Positions 25,056 to 34,266 of a DNA stretch of 64,000 nt are shown one piece after another. The translations under genes and the position numbers were made by a program. The stretch is from Oscillibacter sp. Lineage in GTDB: Bacteria > Bacillota > Clostridia > Oscillospirales > Oscillospiraceae. The notes below the pieces were generated by a model. That model saw only the letters and a program-made list of their open reading frames with translations. It was not told where the DNA came from and searched no databases. The first letter of the stretch is position 1, and each line of letters begins with the position of its first letter. The stretch covers positions 1 through 64,000 of the forward strand of contig JAFUNB010000006.1 in the NCBI GenBank assembly GCA_017482345.1, read 5' to 3'.

Positions 25056-26300
25056 TCAGCCTTCCCAAGCTTCCAGAGCAGCCTTGTCGTAAGCCTTGAT
25101 GGCGCCGTCCATGATCATGTACTTGTTGGTGGCAGTCAGACCGTCACCAGTGCCGGCGGTGAAGTCGAAGGAACCGCCCAGCAGCTCAACACCGGACAGA
25201 GCCTTGCAGGCCTCCATGATGGAAGCGCCGTCGTCAACGTTCTCGGCATTCTTCAGAGCCTCGATGGCCAGAGCAGCCTGGTCATAGCCGCGATAGAAGG
25301 TATCGGAGTAGGGCATCTCACCGTACTGCTCATAGAAAGCAGTCAGCTTCTCCTTCATCAGAGGAGTGGCAGCCTCTTCGGGAGTGGCGGGGATGACATA
25401 AGCAGCAGCGAAGACCAGACCGTCGGCGGAAGCGCCGGCAACGGTGAAGATCTCGGAGTTGGCGCCGCCCTCGATGGTGAAGATCAGATCCTCATAGCCA
25501 TTCTGGCGCAGCTGCTTGATGATCATGGCCATCTCGTTGCCCAGGCCGTACAGAACGATGGTGTCGGCGCCGGCGGACATAGCCTTAACGATGATGCCGG
25601 TGAAGTCGGTATCAGCGGACTGATAGGTCAGGTCAGCCTTGACCTCGATGCCAGCAGCCTCAGCACCGGCGACGACGGCGGAACGACCGGACTGGCCGTA
25701 ATCAGACTCGACGGAGATCAGAGCGATGGACTTCTTGCCCAGATCGACCAGCTCCTCGACCATGGTGCCGACGGGCAGGTTGCCGTTGGCGGTTGCGCGA
25801 TAGGTGTAGTTCAGGCCAATGTTGGTCCAGGTGGCACCGGTGCCGGTACCGAGATGCAGGACCTGAGCCTTCTCAGTCAGCTCGGAAACGGCCAGAACGT
25901 TGGGGCTCTGGAAGGAGCCCAGGATGACCTTGACGCCGTCCTCTTCAATCAGACGGGTAGCGGCCTTGGTGGCGCCCTCGGTGGTACCGGCGTCATCGTA
26001 AGTGATCAGCTCCAGCTGACGGCCATCAATGCCGCCGGCGGCATTGGCCTCAGCGATGGCCATCTCAATACCCTGGATCTCAGTCAGACCAGAGCCGGCG
26101 TTGGTGCCGGTCATAGGCATATAGACACCGATCTTAATGGGGTCGCCGGAGGATTCGGCGGGAGCATCAGGGGTCTCAGCGGGAGTCTCAGCGGGCTTTT
26201 CAGTGGGGGCCTCAGAACGATCGGTGGAAGCACCACCGCCGCAGGCGGCCAGGGACAGGATCATTGCAAGAGACAGGATAACAGCAAACAGTTTCTTCAT
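25056..26300 (-). CDS. livJ: Branched-chain amino acid-type ABC transporter substrate-binding lipoprotein
   Basis: The ATG at 26300 (GGAAGG upstream) gives 414 residues. A lipoprotein signal peptide ends in the lipobox LSLAAC at about residue 20, followed by a Pro/Glu/Thr-rich linker and a periplasmic-binding type 1 fold (IKIGVYMPMTGTNAGSGL onward). The protein is anchored to the outer face of the membrane and captures the substrate. Liv-family binding proteins also bind amides, urea or aromatic acids, so the ligand may not be an amino acid. It is first in the liv operon, divergent from a two-component system. Confidence 0.9.
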   Translation of the reverse strand: MKKLFAVILSLAMILSLAACGGGASTDRSEAPTEKPAETPAETPDAPAESSGDPIKIGVYMPMTGTNAGSGLTEIQGIEMAIAEANAAGGIDGRQLELITYDDAGTTEGATKAATRLIEEDGVKVILGSFQSPNVLAVSELTEKAQVLHLGTGTGATWTNIGLNYTYRATANGNLPVGTMVEELVDLGKKSIALISVESDYGQSGRSAVVAGAEAAGIEVKADLTYQSADTDFTGIIVKAMSAGADTIVLYGLGNEMAMIIKQLRQNGYEDLIFTIEGGANSEIFTVAGASADGLVFAAAYVIPATPEEAATPLMKEKLTAFYEQYGEMPYSDTFYRGYDQAALAIEALKNAENVDDGASIMEACKALSGVELLGGSFDFTAGTGDGLTATNKYMIMDGAIKAYDKAALEAWEG

Positions 26301-26683
26301 AAATGACCTTCCTTTCATTCTTTTCTGACAGCCGCTCCTCCGAACGGCCATCACCACACGGTTCTGCCGCCGCCCCAAGCACGCCGGAGCAGCAGCACTT
26401 CCTTGCTGTAATCATAATGATACGGGAAAATCCCCGAACTTTCTACGGAAAATACTGGGTTGTCTTAGCACTATGTTTCGTTCATACCCGTCCTCCCCTA
26501 GAAAACATTTGTCCTCACTGTGCAATATCTTTAGGTCATATGTAAAATCTTTCGCTTTCGTTTTTGCATCTCGTCTTTTCCCCGCTTTGAAACACCCATT
26601 CCGGTAACATTGACAGCATTTGCCGCAAAACGGTATAATATCTTATAGTATAATGCGGAGTTTATGCGGAAGGAGGATGTGCC
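26301..26683. other. Divergent intergenic region between livJ and the sensor kinase
   Basis: This 383-base AT-richer stretch has no convincing gene. The only clear element is the plus-strand promoter at 26610-26639 for the kinase. A livJ promoter must lie here on the minus strand, but no box pair stood out. Confidence 0.55.
26610..26639 (+). promoter_or_regulatory. Consensus promoter of the two-component operon
   Basis: TTGACA (26610-26615), an 18-base spacer and TATAAT (26634-26639), 44 bases before the kinase ATG. Confidence 0.82.
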
Positions 26684-28462
26684 ATGTCCCTATTTTCACG
26701 GTTCCGGCTGCGCTCCCACATGCGGCTGTTTCTGACCTTTATTATCACGTTCATCCTCCCCCTGTTGATCCTGACCGCCGTCTTCCTGAACTCCTATCAG
26801 GATATCTATACCAACGAGGTGCAGCAGTCCTTCCGACGGGAGATGGACTCCGTGGCCACCACCATGGATACCCAACTGCAGACAGCTGCCACCTATGTGG
26901 CCACGCTGGCTCAGGACACCAGCCTGCAGGAACATCTGCGCAGCGCCGCCGATCCCTCCTATCCCATCCCCGCCGGTACCCCCACCCTCCGGTCCGCGGT
27001 GCAGCGCTATGCCACCAACCGCCCCAATCTGCTGAACTGTCAGGTCATCGTGCTCTCCTCCGGCGGGCGGGCACTGATGGGCGGCATCAATCTTGGTGCT
27101 CTGCAGGACTCCCCCATCTTTCAGGAGCTGGTGCGTACCAGCTACCGCTCCCCTCTGAAGAGTACCCTGTGGATCTATGAGCAGCAGTTCCGGAACGTAC
27201 CCGCGGCAGACGCCTATGTTTATGTGGTGCGTCCGGTGGCGGATCCCTCCAACTGGCAGAACCTGGGCTATATCATTCTGCGGTTCCGAAACAGTGATCT
27301 GGTCAGTATGTTCCTCAACCATACCAGTGACCACCGCAGCGTGTTCATTCTGGACAGCACCGCCGCTACCATCTCCTCCATTGACAATCTGAAAGCCGAA
27401 GCCTCCGTCGCCGGCGAATCCCATCTCCAGATGCTGCTGATCGACGAACCCATCGAGCGGGGCGATCAGCTGATCTACACCTCCCGCCTGTCCAACCTGT
27501 GGTATCTGACCGCCGTGACGGAATCTCACGCCGGCATCAAGACGGAAATGACTGCCTCCATCGCCCTGTATATCACCGCCCTTCTGCTGTGTATTCTGCT
27601 GGCCATGGTGGTCTCCTACATCATGTCCCGCCGGTTCATGGTGCCTGTGAAGGAGCTGACGGCGAAGATGCACGAGGCGGAGGAGGGCAACCTTCACTCC
27701 CGCGCCATCATTAACACCCACGACGAATTTGAAGATCTGGCCAACAGCTACAACAAAATGATCCAGCGGGTGGAGGATCTGATGCGGCAGGTCATCTTCG
27801 AGCAGGAGCAAAAGCGGGAATCCGACATCCGCATGCTGCAGGCGCAGATCAATCCCCACTTCCTCTATAATACGCTGGCCTCCATCCGGTATATGATCTA
27901 TACCAGTCCGCCAGCGGAGGTAGACCGGATCATCCGCGCCCTCAGCCGCTTCTTAAAATATGTGCTGTCCAACGCCGAGACCGTGTATGTCACGCTGGAT
28001 CGGGAGTTTGAGCAGATGAACGACTACATCACCATTCAGCAGTACGGCTTTGAGGTGCCGCTGCAGTACAAGGTGGACATCGAGCCGGGTCTGGGCCGGT
28101 GCCTGGTGGTGAAGATGCTGTTCCAGCCCCTCATCGAAAACGCCATTCTCCACGGCCTGAAGCTCAACAACGTGGATCCCACTTTGCATATCCATGTCTA
28201 TTCCGGCGAGAAGGACAACATCCTCATCGACATTACGGACAACGGCGCCGGCTTCGATGTGGACACCCTCTCCCAGAAAACCAGCAAGGATCCCACCCAC
28301 CACCATCTGGGTATTTCCAACGTGCAGCAGCGCCTGTGGCTCCACTACGGCGAGAGCTGTACCATTGATATTCAAAGCGAAAAGGGCCGCGGCACCACAG
28401 TCCGCATCAGCATCCCAAAACTGACGGAGGAGGACATGGAACATGAAAATACTGATCGTTGA
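26684..28462 (+). CDS. YesM/LytS-type sensor histidine kinase
   Basis: The 592-residue membrane kinase has a transmembrane segment at about 14-36, a large extracellular sensor domain (about 37-285), a second segment (about 290-312), a HAMP domain (SRRFMVPVKELTAKM), and a His_kinase (PF06580-like) domain with phospho-acceptor H392 in QINPHFLYN. A GHKL ATPase with DNGAGF follows. This class senses extracellular sugars or peptides. It overlaps the response-regulator gene by 20 bases and is divergent from livJ, so it probably controls the liv operon. Confidence 0.9.
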   Translation: MSLFSRFRLRSHMRLFLTFIITFILPLLILTAVFLNSYQDIYTNEVQQSFRREMDSVATTMDTQLQTAATYVATLAQDTSLQEHLRSAADPSYPIPAGTPTLRSAVQRYATNRPNLLNCQVIVLSSGGRALMGGINLGALQDSPIFQELVRTSYRSPLKSTLWIYEQQFRNVPAADAYVYVVRPVADPSNWQNLGYIILRFRNSDLVSMFLNHTSDHRSVFILDSTAATISSIDNLKAEASVAGESHLQMLLIDEPIERGDQLIYTSRLSNLWYLTAVTESHAGIKTEMTASIALYITALLLCILLAMVVSYIMSRRFMVPVKELTAKMHEAEEGNLHSRAIINTHDEFEDLANSYNKMIQRVEDLMRQVIFEQEQKRESDIRMLQAQINPHFLYNTLASIRYMIYTSPPAEVDRIIRALSRFLKYVLSNAETVYVTLDREFEQMNDYITIQQYGFEVPLQYKVDIEPGLGRCLVVKMLFQPLIENAILHGLKLNNVDPTLHIHVYSGEKDNILIDITDNGAGFDVDTLSQKTSKDPTHHHLGISNVQQRLWLHYGESCTIDIQSEKGRGTTVRISIPKLTEEDMEHENTDR

Positions 28463-29993
28463 CGACGAAAAAATGATCCGCAACTGGCTGACCATGCTCC
28501 TCCGGCAGATCCCCGACCGGACGTTTGAGATCTCCGCCGTCAGCAACGTGGACGACGCGCTGGACCACTGCTCCAGCCACGAGGTGCATCTGGTCATCAC
28601 CGACATCACCATGCCCCAGCGGTCGGGCCTTGAACTGCTGCAGATCCTGCGGGAGAGCTATCCCAAGGTCTGCGCCGCCGTGCTCAGCGCCTATGACGAC
28701 TATCAGTACATCCGCACCGCCATGCAGCTGGGCGCCATCGACTACATTCTCAAGGCGGAGATGGAGCTGAGCGATTTGCTAGCCGTGATCCGCAAGGTGG
28801 AGCTGTTCTCCAACAACACCCTCTCCGCCGCCCCCGCCGCCAAGGGCACGCTGGCCAAATCCAACGACTACAACCTCTCCGACTTTCTGGACGACCGGGA
28901 TTCTCTGGCCGCCTTCCTGTCGGACGTGAATCCGGAGCTGGAGGACAAGAATCTCATCGTTTACGTCTTCTCACTGGAGGACGGCGCAGGCGTCCGTCCC
29001 GCCCAGATTCTGGACGTGTGCAACAAGACGTTGTCCAGTGAATCTCTGGCCGGCAGCACCTTCCAGCTGCAAAGCGCCTACTGGGTCATCTGCAACACCA
29101 GCCACGTCATTCTGGAGCACCAGAAGGAGCAGCAGCAGCGCCTGTCCCTGCTGCTGGAGCGCAACATCCTGACGCTGGTGCAGAAGAACATCCACAGCGA
29201 GGCGGTGTTCGCCGCCGCCGGCTTCGAGGCGCTGCGCACGGAGCTGAAGCGGCAGCTGTCCCTGCTGCAGTGCCGCCAGTACTATCCGGACGCCCCCCAG
29301 TCCACGGTGTTCCACCCCATGGACCGGGAGGAGCTGGGCCACATCATCAAAAAGCTCCGCTTCCTGCTGGAGATCCGCCGGTATGCCGACGCGGCGGACT
29401 TCCTGCTCCAGTCGCTGGAGAGCTTCCACGCCGGCCATGTGCAGCCGGAGGATCTGAAAACGGCCCTGCACCACTGCATCACCATCATCTTCCTGAACAC
29501 CACCGCCCTGCAGGGCAACCTGGTGTTCGCCTCCCACTATCAGGACATCAACCGCCAGATGAATCTGGCCACCACGGAGCAGTCCGTGGCCGCTCTGACG
29601 AGAGAGGTCTGCGCCCTGTACAAGGAGGAGCTGAAGGACAGCCGCCGGACGCTGGTGAATCCCTCCCTCAAGCGGGTCATCGAGTACATCGACCAAAACT
29701 ACATGCACCGGCTGACGCTGGAAAACGTGGCCCAGCATGTGTTCCTCAACAAGACGTACATCAGCCAGATGTTCATGAAGCACTTAGGCATCAGCTTTGT
29801 CAGCTATCTGGAATCCGTCCGCATCTACAAGGCGCAGGAGCTGCTGCAGAACACGGACATGAGCGTCACCAAGATCGCCGAGGAGACCGGCTACGCCAGC
29901 CAGAGCTACTTCACCAAGGCCTTCAAAAAGCGTGTGGGCATGAGTCCCCTCCAGTACCGCAGCGTGTCCCTCACCGACCGCATCCAGCCGTAA
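28443..29993 (+). CDS. YesN/AraC-type response regulator
   Basis: The 516-residue regulator has an N-terminal receiver domain with D54 in TDITMP, S82 and K104 (ILKAEM, without the common KP). A long central region (about 130-400) resembles the YesN linker, and a C-terminal AraC double helix-turn-helix (about 415-510, ending VGMSPLQYR) follows. Its gene starts inside the kinase gene, so the pair is translated together. It is expected to activate a transport operon, most likely the neighbouring liv genes. Confidence 0.9.
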   Translation: MKILIVDDEKMIRNWLTMLLRQIPDRTFEISAVSNVDDALDHCSSHEVHLVITDITMPQRSGLELLQILRESYPKVCAAVLSAYDDYQYIRTAMQLGAIDYILKAEMELSDLLAVIRKVELFSNNTLSAAPAAKGTLAKSNDYNLSDFLDDRDSLAAFLSDVNPELEDKNLIVYVFSLEDGAGVRPAQILDVCNKTLSSESLAGSTFQLQSAYWVICNTSHVILEHQKEQQQRLSLLLERNILTLVQKNIHSEAVFAAAGFEALRTELKRQLSLLQCRQYYPDAPQSTVFHPMDREELGHIIKKLRFLLEIRRYADAADFLLQSLESFHAGHVQPEDLKTALHHCITIIFLNTTALQGNLVFASHYQDINRQMNLATTEQSVAALTREVCALYKEELKDSRRTLVNPSLKRVIEYIDQNYMHRLTLENVAQHVFLNKTYISQMFMKHLGISFVSYLESVRIYKAQELLQNTDMSVTKIAEETGYASQSYFTKAFKKRVGMSPLQYRSVSLTDRIQP

Positions 29994-30001
29994 ATCAGGC
30001 G

Positions 30002-30047
30002 AAAAAGAACCGTATGACCGGAAAAATATGGTCATACGGTTCTTTTT
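30002..30047. terminator. Bidirectional terminator
   Basis: AAAAAGAACCGTATGACC (30002-30019) pairs with GGTCATACGGTTCTTTTT (30030-30047), between the response-regulator gene and the convergent dehydrogenase gene. Confidence 0.87.
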
Positions 30048-30049
30048 TG

Positions 30050-31099
30050 TCATTCTTTCGAGAGTCGGAACAGGACTTTATACTCCTTGCTGCTGGCAGC
30101 CAGACGGAAGGCCTCCTCCCACTGCTCCAGCGCAAATACACTTCCCACATAGGGCGACAGGGTGAAGATTCCCTGCCGGATGAGGCGGAACATCCGCTTC
30201 CAGCTGGAGTGGGTGGCAGAGAAGGAGGTGGTGATCTGCAGCTCCTTCATCAGCGCTTTGTCCAGCGGGACGGAGACGGCGTCGCCGTAGAGGCCGATCT
30301 GGCAGTACTGTCCCCGCCGGCGGCACAGGGCGATGCAGGTCTCCATGGACTTGGGAGCGCCGCAGCACTCAAACACCACGTCGTACATATCCCCCTCGGT
30401 GATGGCGAGGGTCTGCTCCTCCAGATCCGCCGCGGAGGCGTCCACCGTGTGGGCAGCGCAGAGGGCGCGGGCCAGTTTCAGCCGCTCCTCGTCGCCCCGG
30501 ATGCCGGCGATGGTGACATCCGCGCCGGAGGCAGTGCACAGCTGGGCCGTCAGCTGGCCCATCATGCCCACGCCGGACACATAGACCCGGTCGCCGGCCT
30601 TGACGGTCATATTCTCCGTGACCGCCCGGACGACGCTGGCCAGCGGCTCGCTGAGGGCGGCCTCCTCCATGCCGAGCCCCTCAGGGATCTTCAGCACCAG
30701 ATCGGCGGGCGACTTCATATACTCCGCAAAGGCGCCATCGTAGCCGCTGCCGAGGCCCCGCTTGTTGGGGCAGAGCATATACAGCCCCTGCCGGCAGAAA
30801 TCACAGGTACCGCAGTGGACGGAGCAGGTCAGGCTCACCACCCGGTCTCCCGGCACAACGTTGGTCACACCCTCGCCCACCTGTTCCACGACGCCGGAGA
30901 ACTCGTGGCCGATGGTCACCGGCGTGAACACGGTGTACTCGTCGTGGTAGATGTGGAGGTCGGTGCCGCAGACGCCTGCGTACACCACCCGGATGAGCAC
31001 CTCGTCAGGGCCGCAGGCCGGCACGGGCACGGTTTTCAATACCAGCCCTTCCCTGCCGGGTCCCTCCTTCACCAGCGCTCTCATGGTTCGTTCATTCAT
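30050..31099 (-). CDS. Zinc-dependent medium-chain alcohol dehydrogenase (module 2)
   Basis: The ATG at 31099 has GGAGG 7 bases upstream and gives 349 residues. Catalytic zinc ligands are C44, H65 and E66 (CGTDLH, GHEFSG); structural zinc cysteines are C96, C99, C102 and C110. The NAD site GVGMMGQL follows. GHEFSG-type MDRs include threonine 3-dehydrogenase, sorbitol dehydrogenase and (R,R)-butanediol dehydrogenase. It is paralogous to 46263-47303. It lies 22 bases after E1 beta of module 2 and is its last gene, so it should supply or remove an alcohol/ketone for that E1. Confidence 0.85.
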   Translation of the reverse strand: MNERTMRALVKEGPGREGLVLKTVPVPACGPDEVLIRVVYAGVCGTDLHIYHDEYTVFTPVTIGHEFSGVVEQVGEGVTNVVPGDRVVSLTCSVHCGTCDFCRQGLYMLCPNKRGLGSGYDGAFAEYMKSPADLVLKIPEGLGMEEAALSEPLASVVRAVTENMTVKAGDRVYVSGVGMMGQLTAQLCTASGADVTIAGIRGDEERLKLARALCAAHTVDASAADLEEQTLAITEGDMYDVVFECCGAPKSMETCIALCRRRGQYCQIGLYGDAVSVPLDKALMKELQITTSFSATHSSWKRMFRLIRQGIFTLSPYVGSVFALEQWEEAFRLAASSKEYKVLFRLSKE

Positions 31100-31121
31100 A
31101 GCAGTTCCTCCCAAGGCCAGC

Positions 31122-32105
31122 TCAGCGTGGCATCAGCTGCCGGCAGGCGGCGATGATCTTGTTGGGAGACGGGATAACGGCCTGTTCCAGTCCGGGACTG
31201 AAGGGGATGGGCACGCCCAGAGAGCCGACGCGCATGGGAGCCGCGTCCAGCCACATGAACACATTCTGCACCACCCGGGCCACGATCTCCGCGCCCCAGC
31301 CGCAGAACTCAAAGTCCTCATGCACCACAAGGAGCCGGCCCGTCTTTTTCACACTCTCAAACACCGTCTCCTCGTCCAGCGGCACCAGCGTGCGCAGGTC
31401 GATGACCTCCACGGAGATGCCCTGCTGCTCCAGCTCTGCCGCCGCCTCCATGGCGCGGTGAACGCAGGTAGAGGCCGTGACCAGCGTGATGTCCCGGCCG
31501 GGACGCACGATGTTGGCCTTGCCGAAGGGGATCATAAACTCCGGATCGTCGGGGACGGTCCACTTGGGGTATTTATAGAGCTTCTTGCTCTCGAAGATCA
31601 CCACGGGGTTATCGTCCCGGATGGCCGTGCGCAGCAGGCCGATCTCCTCCTCGGCGGAGGAGGGCATGACGATCTTCAGTCCGGGGAAATGGGCCACCAC
31701 GGACTCATAGCACTGGCTGTGGTTGGCGGCGTTGCCGGTGCCCACGCCCTGCTGGGCACGGATGACCAGAGGCACCTTGCAGTGGGAGCCGAACATATAG
31801 CGGGTCTTGGCGATCTGGTCCACCAGCTGGTCGAAGGCCACCATGATGAAATCCATGTACTGCATATCCACCACCGGGCGAAGGCCGCTGCAGGCGGCGC
31901 CCAGCGCGGCGCCTAAGATGGCCGTCTCGGAGATGGGGGTATCCCGCACCCGCTCCGGGCCGAATTTATCCAGCAGGCCCCGGGTGGCGCCGAAGATGCC
32001 GCCCAGCTTGGCGATGTCCTCGCCCATGCAGAAGACCCGCTCATCCCGCAGCATTTCCTCCTCCAGCGTTCTGGCGATGGCAGCGGTGAACAACATCTCA
32101 CTCAT
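31122..32105 (-). CDS. TPP-dependent dehydrogenase E1 beta, AcoB-type (module 2)
   Basis: The start is the ATG at 32105, whose first base overlaps the E1 alpha stop (TGATG); a GTG one codon earlier is possible. The 327-residue subunit begins MSEMLFTAAIAR like module 1, and keeps GED (28-30), E60 in TPISE and H129 in AANHSQ. It forms a heterotetramer with the alpha subunit. No E2, E3 or lipoyl protein follows in this operon, so the acyl acceptor must be encoded elsewhere. Confidence 0.86.
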   Translation of the reverse strand: MSEMLFTAAIARTLEEEMLRDERVFCMGEDIAKLGGIFGATRGLLDKFGPERVRDTPISETAILGAALGAACSGLRPVVDMQYMDFIMVAFDQLVDQIAKTRYMFGSHCKVPLVIRAQQGVGTGNAANHSQCYESVVAHFPGLKIVMPSSAEEEIGLLRTAIRDDNPVVIFESKKLYKYPKWTVPDDPEFMIPFGKANIVRPGRDITLVTASTCVHRAMEAAAELEQQGISVEVIDLRTLVPLDEETVFESVKKTGRLLVVHEDFEFCGWGAEIVARVVQNVFMWLDAAPMRVGSLGVPIPFSPGLEQAVIPSPNKIIAACRQLMPR

Positions 32106-33079
32106 CACTCCACATCTCCTTCCTCATAGAAAATGCCCTCCGCCACACGGGCGGGGTCCGGATAGGCACAGCCTTCCGCATAGGTGACGGCCTCCTCCAT
32201 CTCGGCGGAGACGGCCTGTTCGATCTCGTCCAGCGTGGCGGCGTCCGCCAGTCCGTTGGCGAGCATATACGCCCGCAGCCGCTTGATGGGGCACTTTTCC
32301 TGCCACTGCGCGATCTCTTCCTTGCTGCGGTAGTTCTGGGGGTCGCCCGTCCAGTGACCCATCCACCGGCCGGTGACGCACTCCAGCAGCACGGGGCCCT
32401 TGCCCTCCAACAGATGGGGCACGATCTCGTCCATGGTCTCGCAGATGGCCACCACGTCGTTGCCGTCCACGGTGTAGCCCCGCATGTCATAGGCCTCCGC
32501 CCGGCGGGAGATGGGCTTGGCGCTGCAGCCGTAGCCGGCGCTGGTGCTGAGGGCGTAGCCGTTGTTCTCGCAGACGAACAGCATGGGCAGCTTCCAGATG
32601 GCCGCCATGTTCATGCTCTCGTGGACGCCGCCCTGATTGGAGGCGCCGTCGCCGAAGAAGGCGGCGGAGAAATGAGGTTCTTTTTTCATTTTCTGGGCCA
32701 TAGCCGCGCCCACCGCGATGGGAACGCCGCCGCCCACGGTGCCGTTGGCGCCCAGGTTGCCGCTGGAGAAATCCGCGATGTGCATACTGCCGCCGCGGCC
32801 CCGGCAATAGCCACTCTCCCGGCCCATCATCTCGCAGAGGGTCTCCTTCAGCGTGCCGCCCTTGGCAATGCAGTGGCCGTGGCCCCGGTGGGTGCTGGTG
32901 ATCTTGTCCTCCGGCGTCATGTAGGAGCAGACGCTGGCGGCGATGGCCTCCTCGCCGATGTACAGATGCACGGAGCCGTAGATCCTGTTTTCGCAGTACA
33001 GGGTCCATGCGGTCTCCTCAAACCGGCGGATCTCCCACATTTTCCGGTAGATCCACAATGCGCGTTCTGATGTCAACAT
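32105..33079 (-). CDS. TPP-dependent dehydrogenase E1 alpha, AcoA-type (module 2)
   Basis: The 324-residue alpha subunit has ITSTHRGHGHC, GSMHIAD and the TPP motif GDGASNQG...CENN. It closely resembles the module 1 alpha subunit over its whole length, including ERALWIY near the start and GRWMGHWTGDP near residue 230. It is first in an E1 alpha-E1 beta-MDR operon with its own promoter. The ribosome-binding site (GAGGTGAT) is weaker than in module 1. Confidence 0.86.
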   Translation of the reverse strand: MLTSERALWIYRKMWEIRRFEETAWTLYCENRIYGSVHLYIGEEAIAASVCSYMTPEDKITSTHRGHGHCIAKGGTLKETLCEMMGRESGYCRGRGGSMHIADFSSGNLGANGTVGGGVPIAVGAAMAQKMKKEPHFSAAFFGDGASNQGGVHESMNMAAIWKLPMLFVCENNGYALSTSAGYGCSAKPISRRAEAYDMRGYTVDGNDVVAICETMDEIVPHLLEGKGPVLLECVTGRWMGHWTGDPQNYRSKEEIAQWQEKCPIKRLRAYMLANGLADAATLDEIEQAVSAEMEEAVTYAEGCAYPDPARVAEGIFYEEGDVE

Positions 33080-33144
33080 CCTATCACCTCATCATGATCA
33101 AAACTCAGGCAGAAGCGCAGAAGCTGCCGCTTTTCCATACTTTT

Positions 33145-33172
33145 ATTATAGTATTTCGCCGGATTTCGGCAA
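33145..33172 (-). promoter_or_regulatory. Promoter of the module 2 operon
   Basis: On the minus strand, TTGCCG (33172-33167) and a perfect TATAAT (33150-33145) are 16 bases apart, about 65 bases before the E1 alpha ATG. Confidence 0.65.
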
Positions 33173-33180
33173 TGCGAAAA

Positions 33181-33210
33181 AGGACAACGCCGTAAGCTTG
33201 GCGTTGTCCT
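33181..33210 (-). terminator. Terminator of the module 2 AraC gene
   Basis: AGGACAACGCC (33181-33191) pairs with GGCGTTGTCCT (33200-33210), followed by a T-run on the minus strand. It insulates the regulator from the module 2 operon. Confidence 0.82.
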
Positions 33211-33214
33211 TCGT

Positions 33215-34093
33215 TCACTTCTTTTGTTCCTGTCCGCGGGTGCGGACGTCCTTGTAGGAATACAGCAGGAAGCTGTTTTCAGGGCTGGGCAGGCGGCGGT
33301 ACTGGGTGGGCGTCAGGCCGGTGTATTTCTTGAAGGTCTTGCAGAACCGGGGCGAGTCGTTGAAGTACAGCAGCTCCGCGATCTCCCGTACGGAGTGGTC
33401 GGAGCTTCGCAGCAGCTCCTTGGCCTTGTCGATGCGGAGCATGGTGATGTACTGCAGGATGCTGACGCCCATCTCCTCGGAGAAGCGGCGGCACATATAG
33501 CGCTTGCTGTAGCCGATCATCTGGGCCGCGTCGTCCAGCACAGACTCGTCCGGGCCCAGCACGATGGCGCCCTCGATCCGCCGCAGGGTCAGCTGTACGC
33601 ATTCGCTGAGGCTGTTGTAGTCCAGATCCAGCAGCTTGAGCACGCCCACGCCGGCGCCGCCGTACTGGGGGCAGAATTCGCACAGAGCGGAATACAGCAG
33701 CGCCTCCAGCAGGCTGCTGATGATGTTGCTGTAAAAGGCGCTCTTCCGTTGGGACTCCTCGTGGATCAGGCGGAACAGGTCCCGCATCTGCTCCGTGCAG
33801 CGCATATGGGCAGGCAGCGTCTGGAGCCGGCTGTGCAGCTCCCCGTCCTCCAGATTGAATTTCAGATCCAGCACCCGGGAGCCGGGCTGGCCGGTGGGCA
33901 TGGCGTGCTCCCGGTCCGGCAGCACGAACAGAAATTCCCCCTGATCCACCCGCAGAGCCTCGCCCTCGTACACATAGTCCTCGAAGCCCTCGATGGTGTA
34001 GAAGATCTGGTAAAAGGGGTGGGTATGGGATTTGAAGCCCATGATGCCGTCATAGGGAAACCCGTTGGCGGATATGATTCCGATTTTTTGCAT
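33215..34093 (-). CDS. AraC-family regulator (type B, module 2)
   Basis: The 292-residue regulator has an N-terminal cupin-like sensor domain (about 10-85, SHTHPFYQIFYTIEG) and a C-terminal double helix-turn-helix (about 180-275, MCRRFSEEMG and YTGLTPTQYRR). It is a full-length paralogue of the AraC at 51506-52369: they share xITANGFPx/ISANGFPY, AGVGVLxLL and IEGAIVLGPDxSVL. It lies just upstream of the module 2 operon on the same strand but has its own terminator. Confidence 0.86.
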   Translation of the reverse strand: MQKIGIISANGFPYDGIMGFKSHTHPFYQIFYTIEGFEDYVYEGEALRVDQGEFLFVLPDREHAMPTGQPGSRVLDLKFNLEDGELHSRLQTLPAHMRCTEQMRDLFRLIHEESQRKSAFYSNIISSLLEALLYSALCEFCPQYGGAGVGVLKLLDLDYNSLSECVQLTLRRIEGAIVLGPDESVLDDAAQMIGYSKRYMCRRFSEEMGVSILQYITMLRIDKAKELLRSSDHSVREIAELLYFNDSPRFCKTFKKYTGLTPTQYRRLPSPENSFLLYSYKDVRTRGQEQKK

Positions 34094-34220
34094 GGCAGGT
34101 CACTTCCTCCGGCCGGTCCACGGCTTATCCGCCCGGCCACAGTCTGTTTTTCTGAGGGTATTGTACCATTGTCCCGTCAAAGTCACAATGTTTTTCCGGT
34201 GCAAAAGCGATCCCCGCCAA

Positions 34221-34253
34221 AAAGCGCGCCATGTGCGATACATGGCGCGCTTT
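34221..34253 (-). terminator. Terminator of the Dpp/Opp-type operon
   Basis: AAAGCGCGCCATGT (34221-34234) pairs with ACATGGCGCGCTTT (34240-34253), followed by Ts on the minus strand, 13 bases after the last ATPase gene. Confidence 0.85.
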
Positions 34254-34266
34254 GGATCAGATATGG

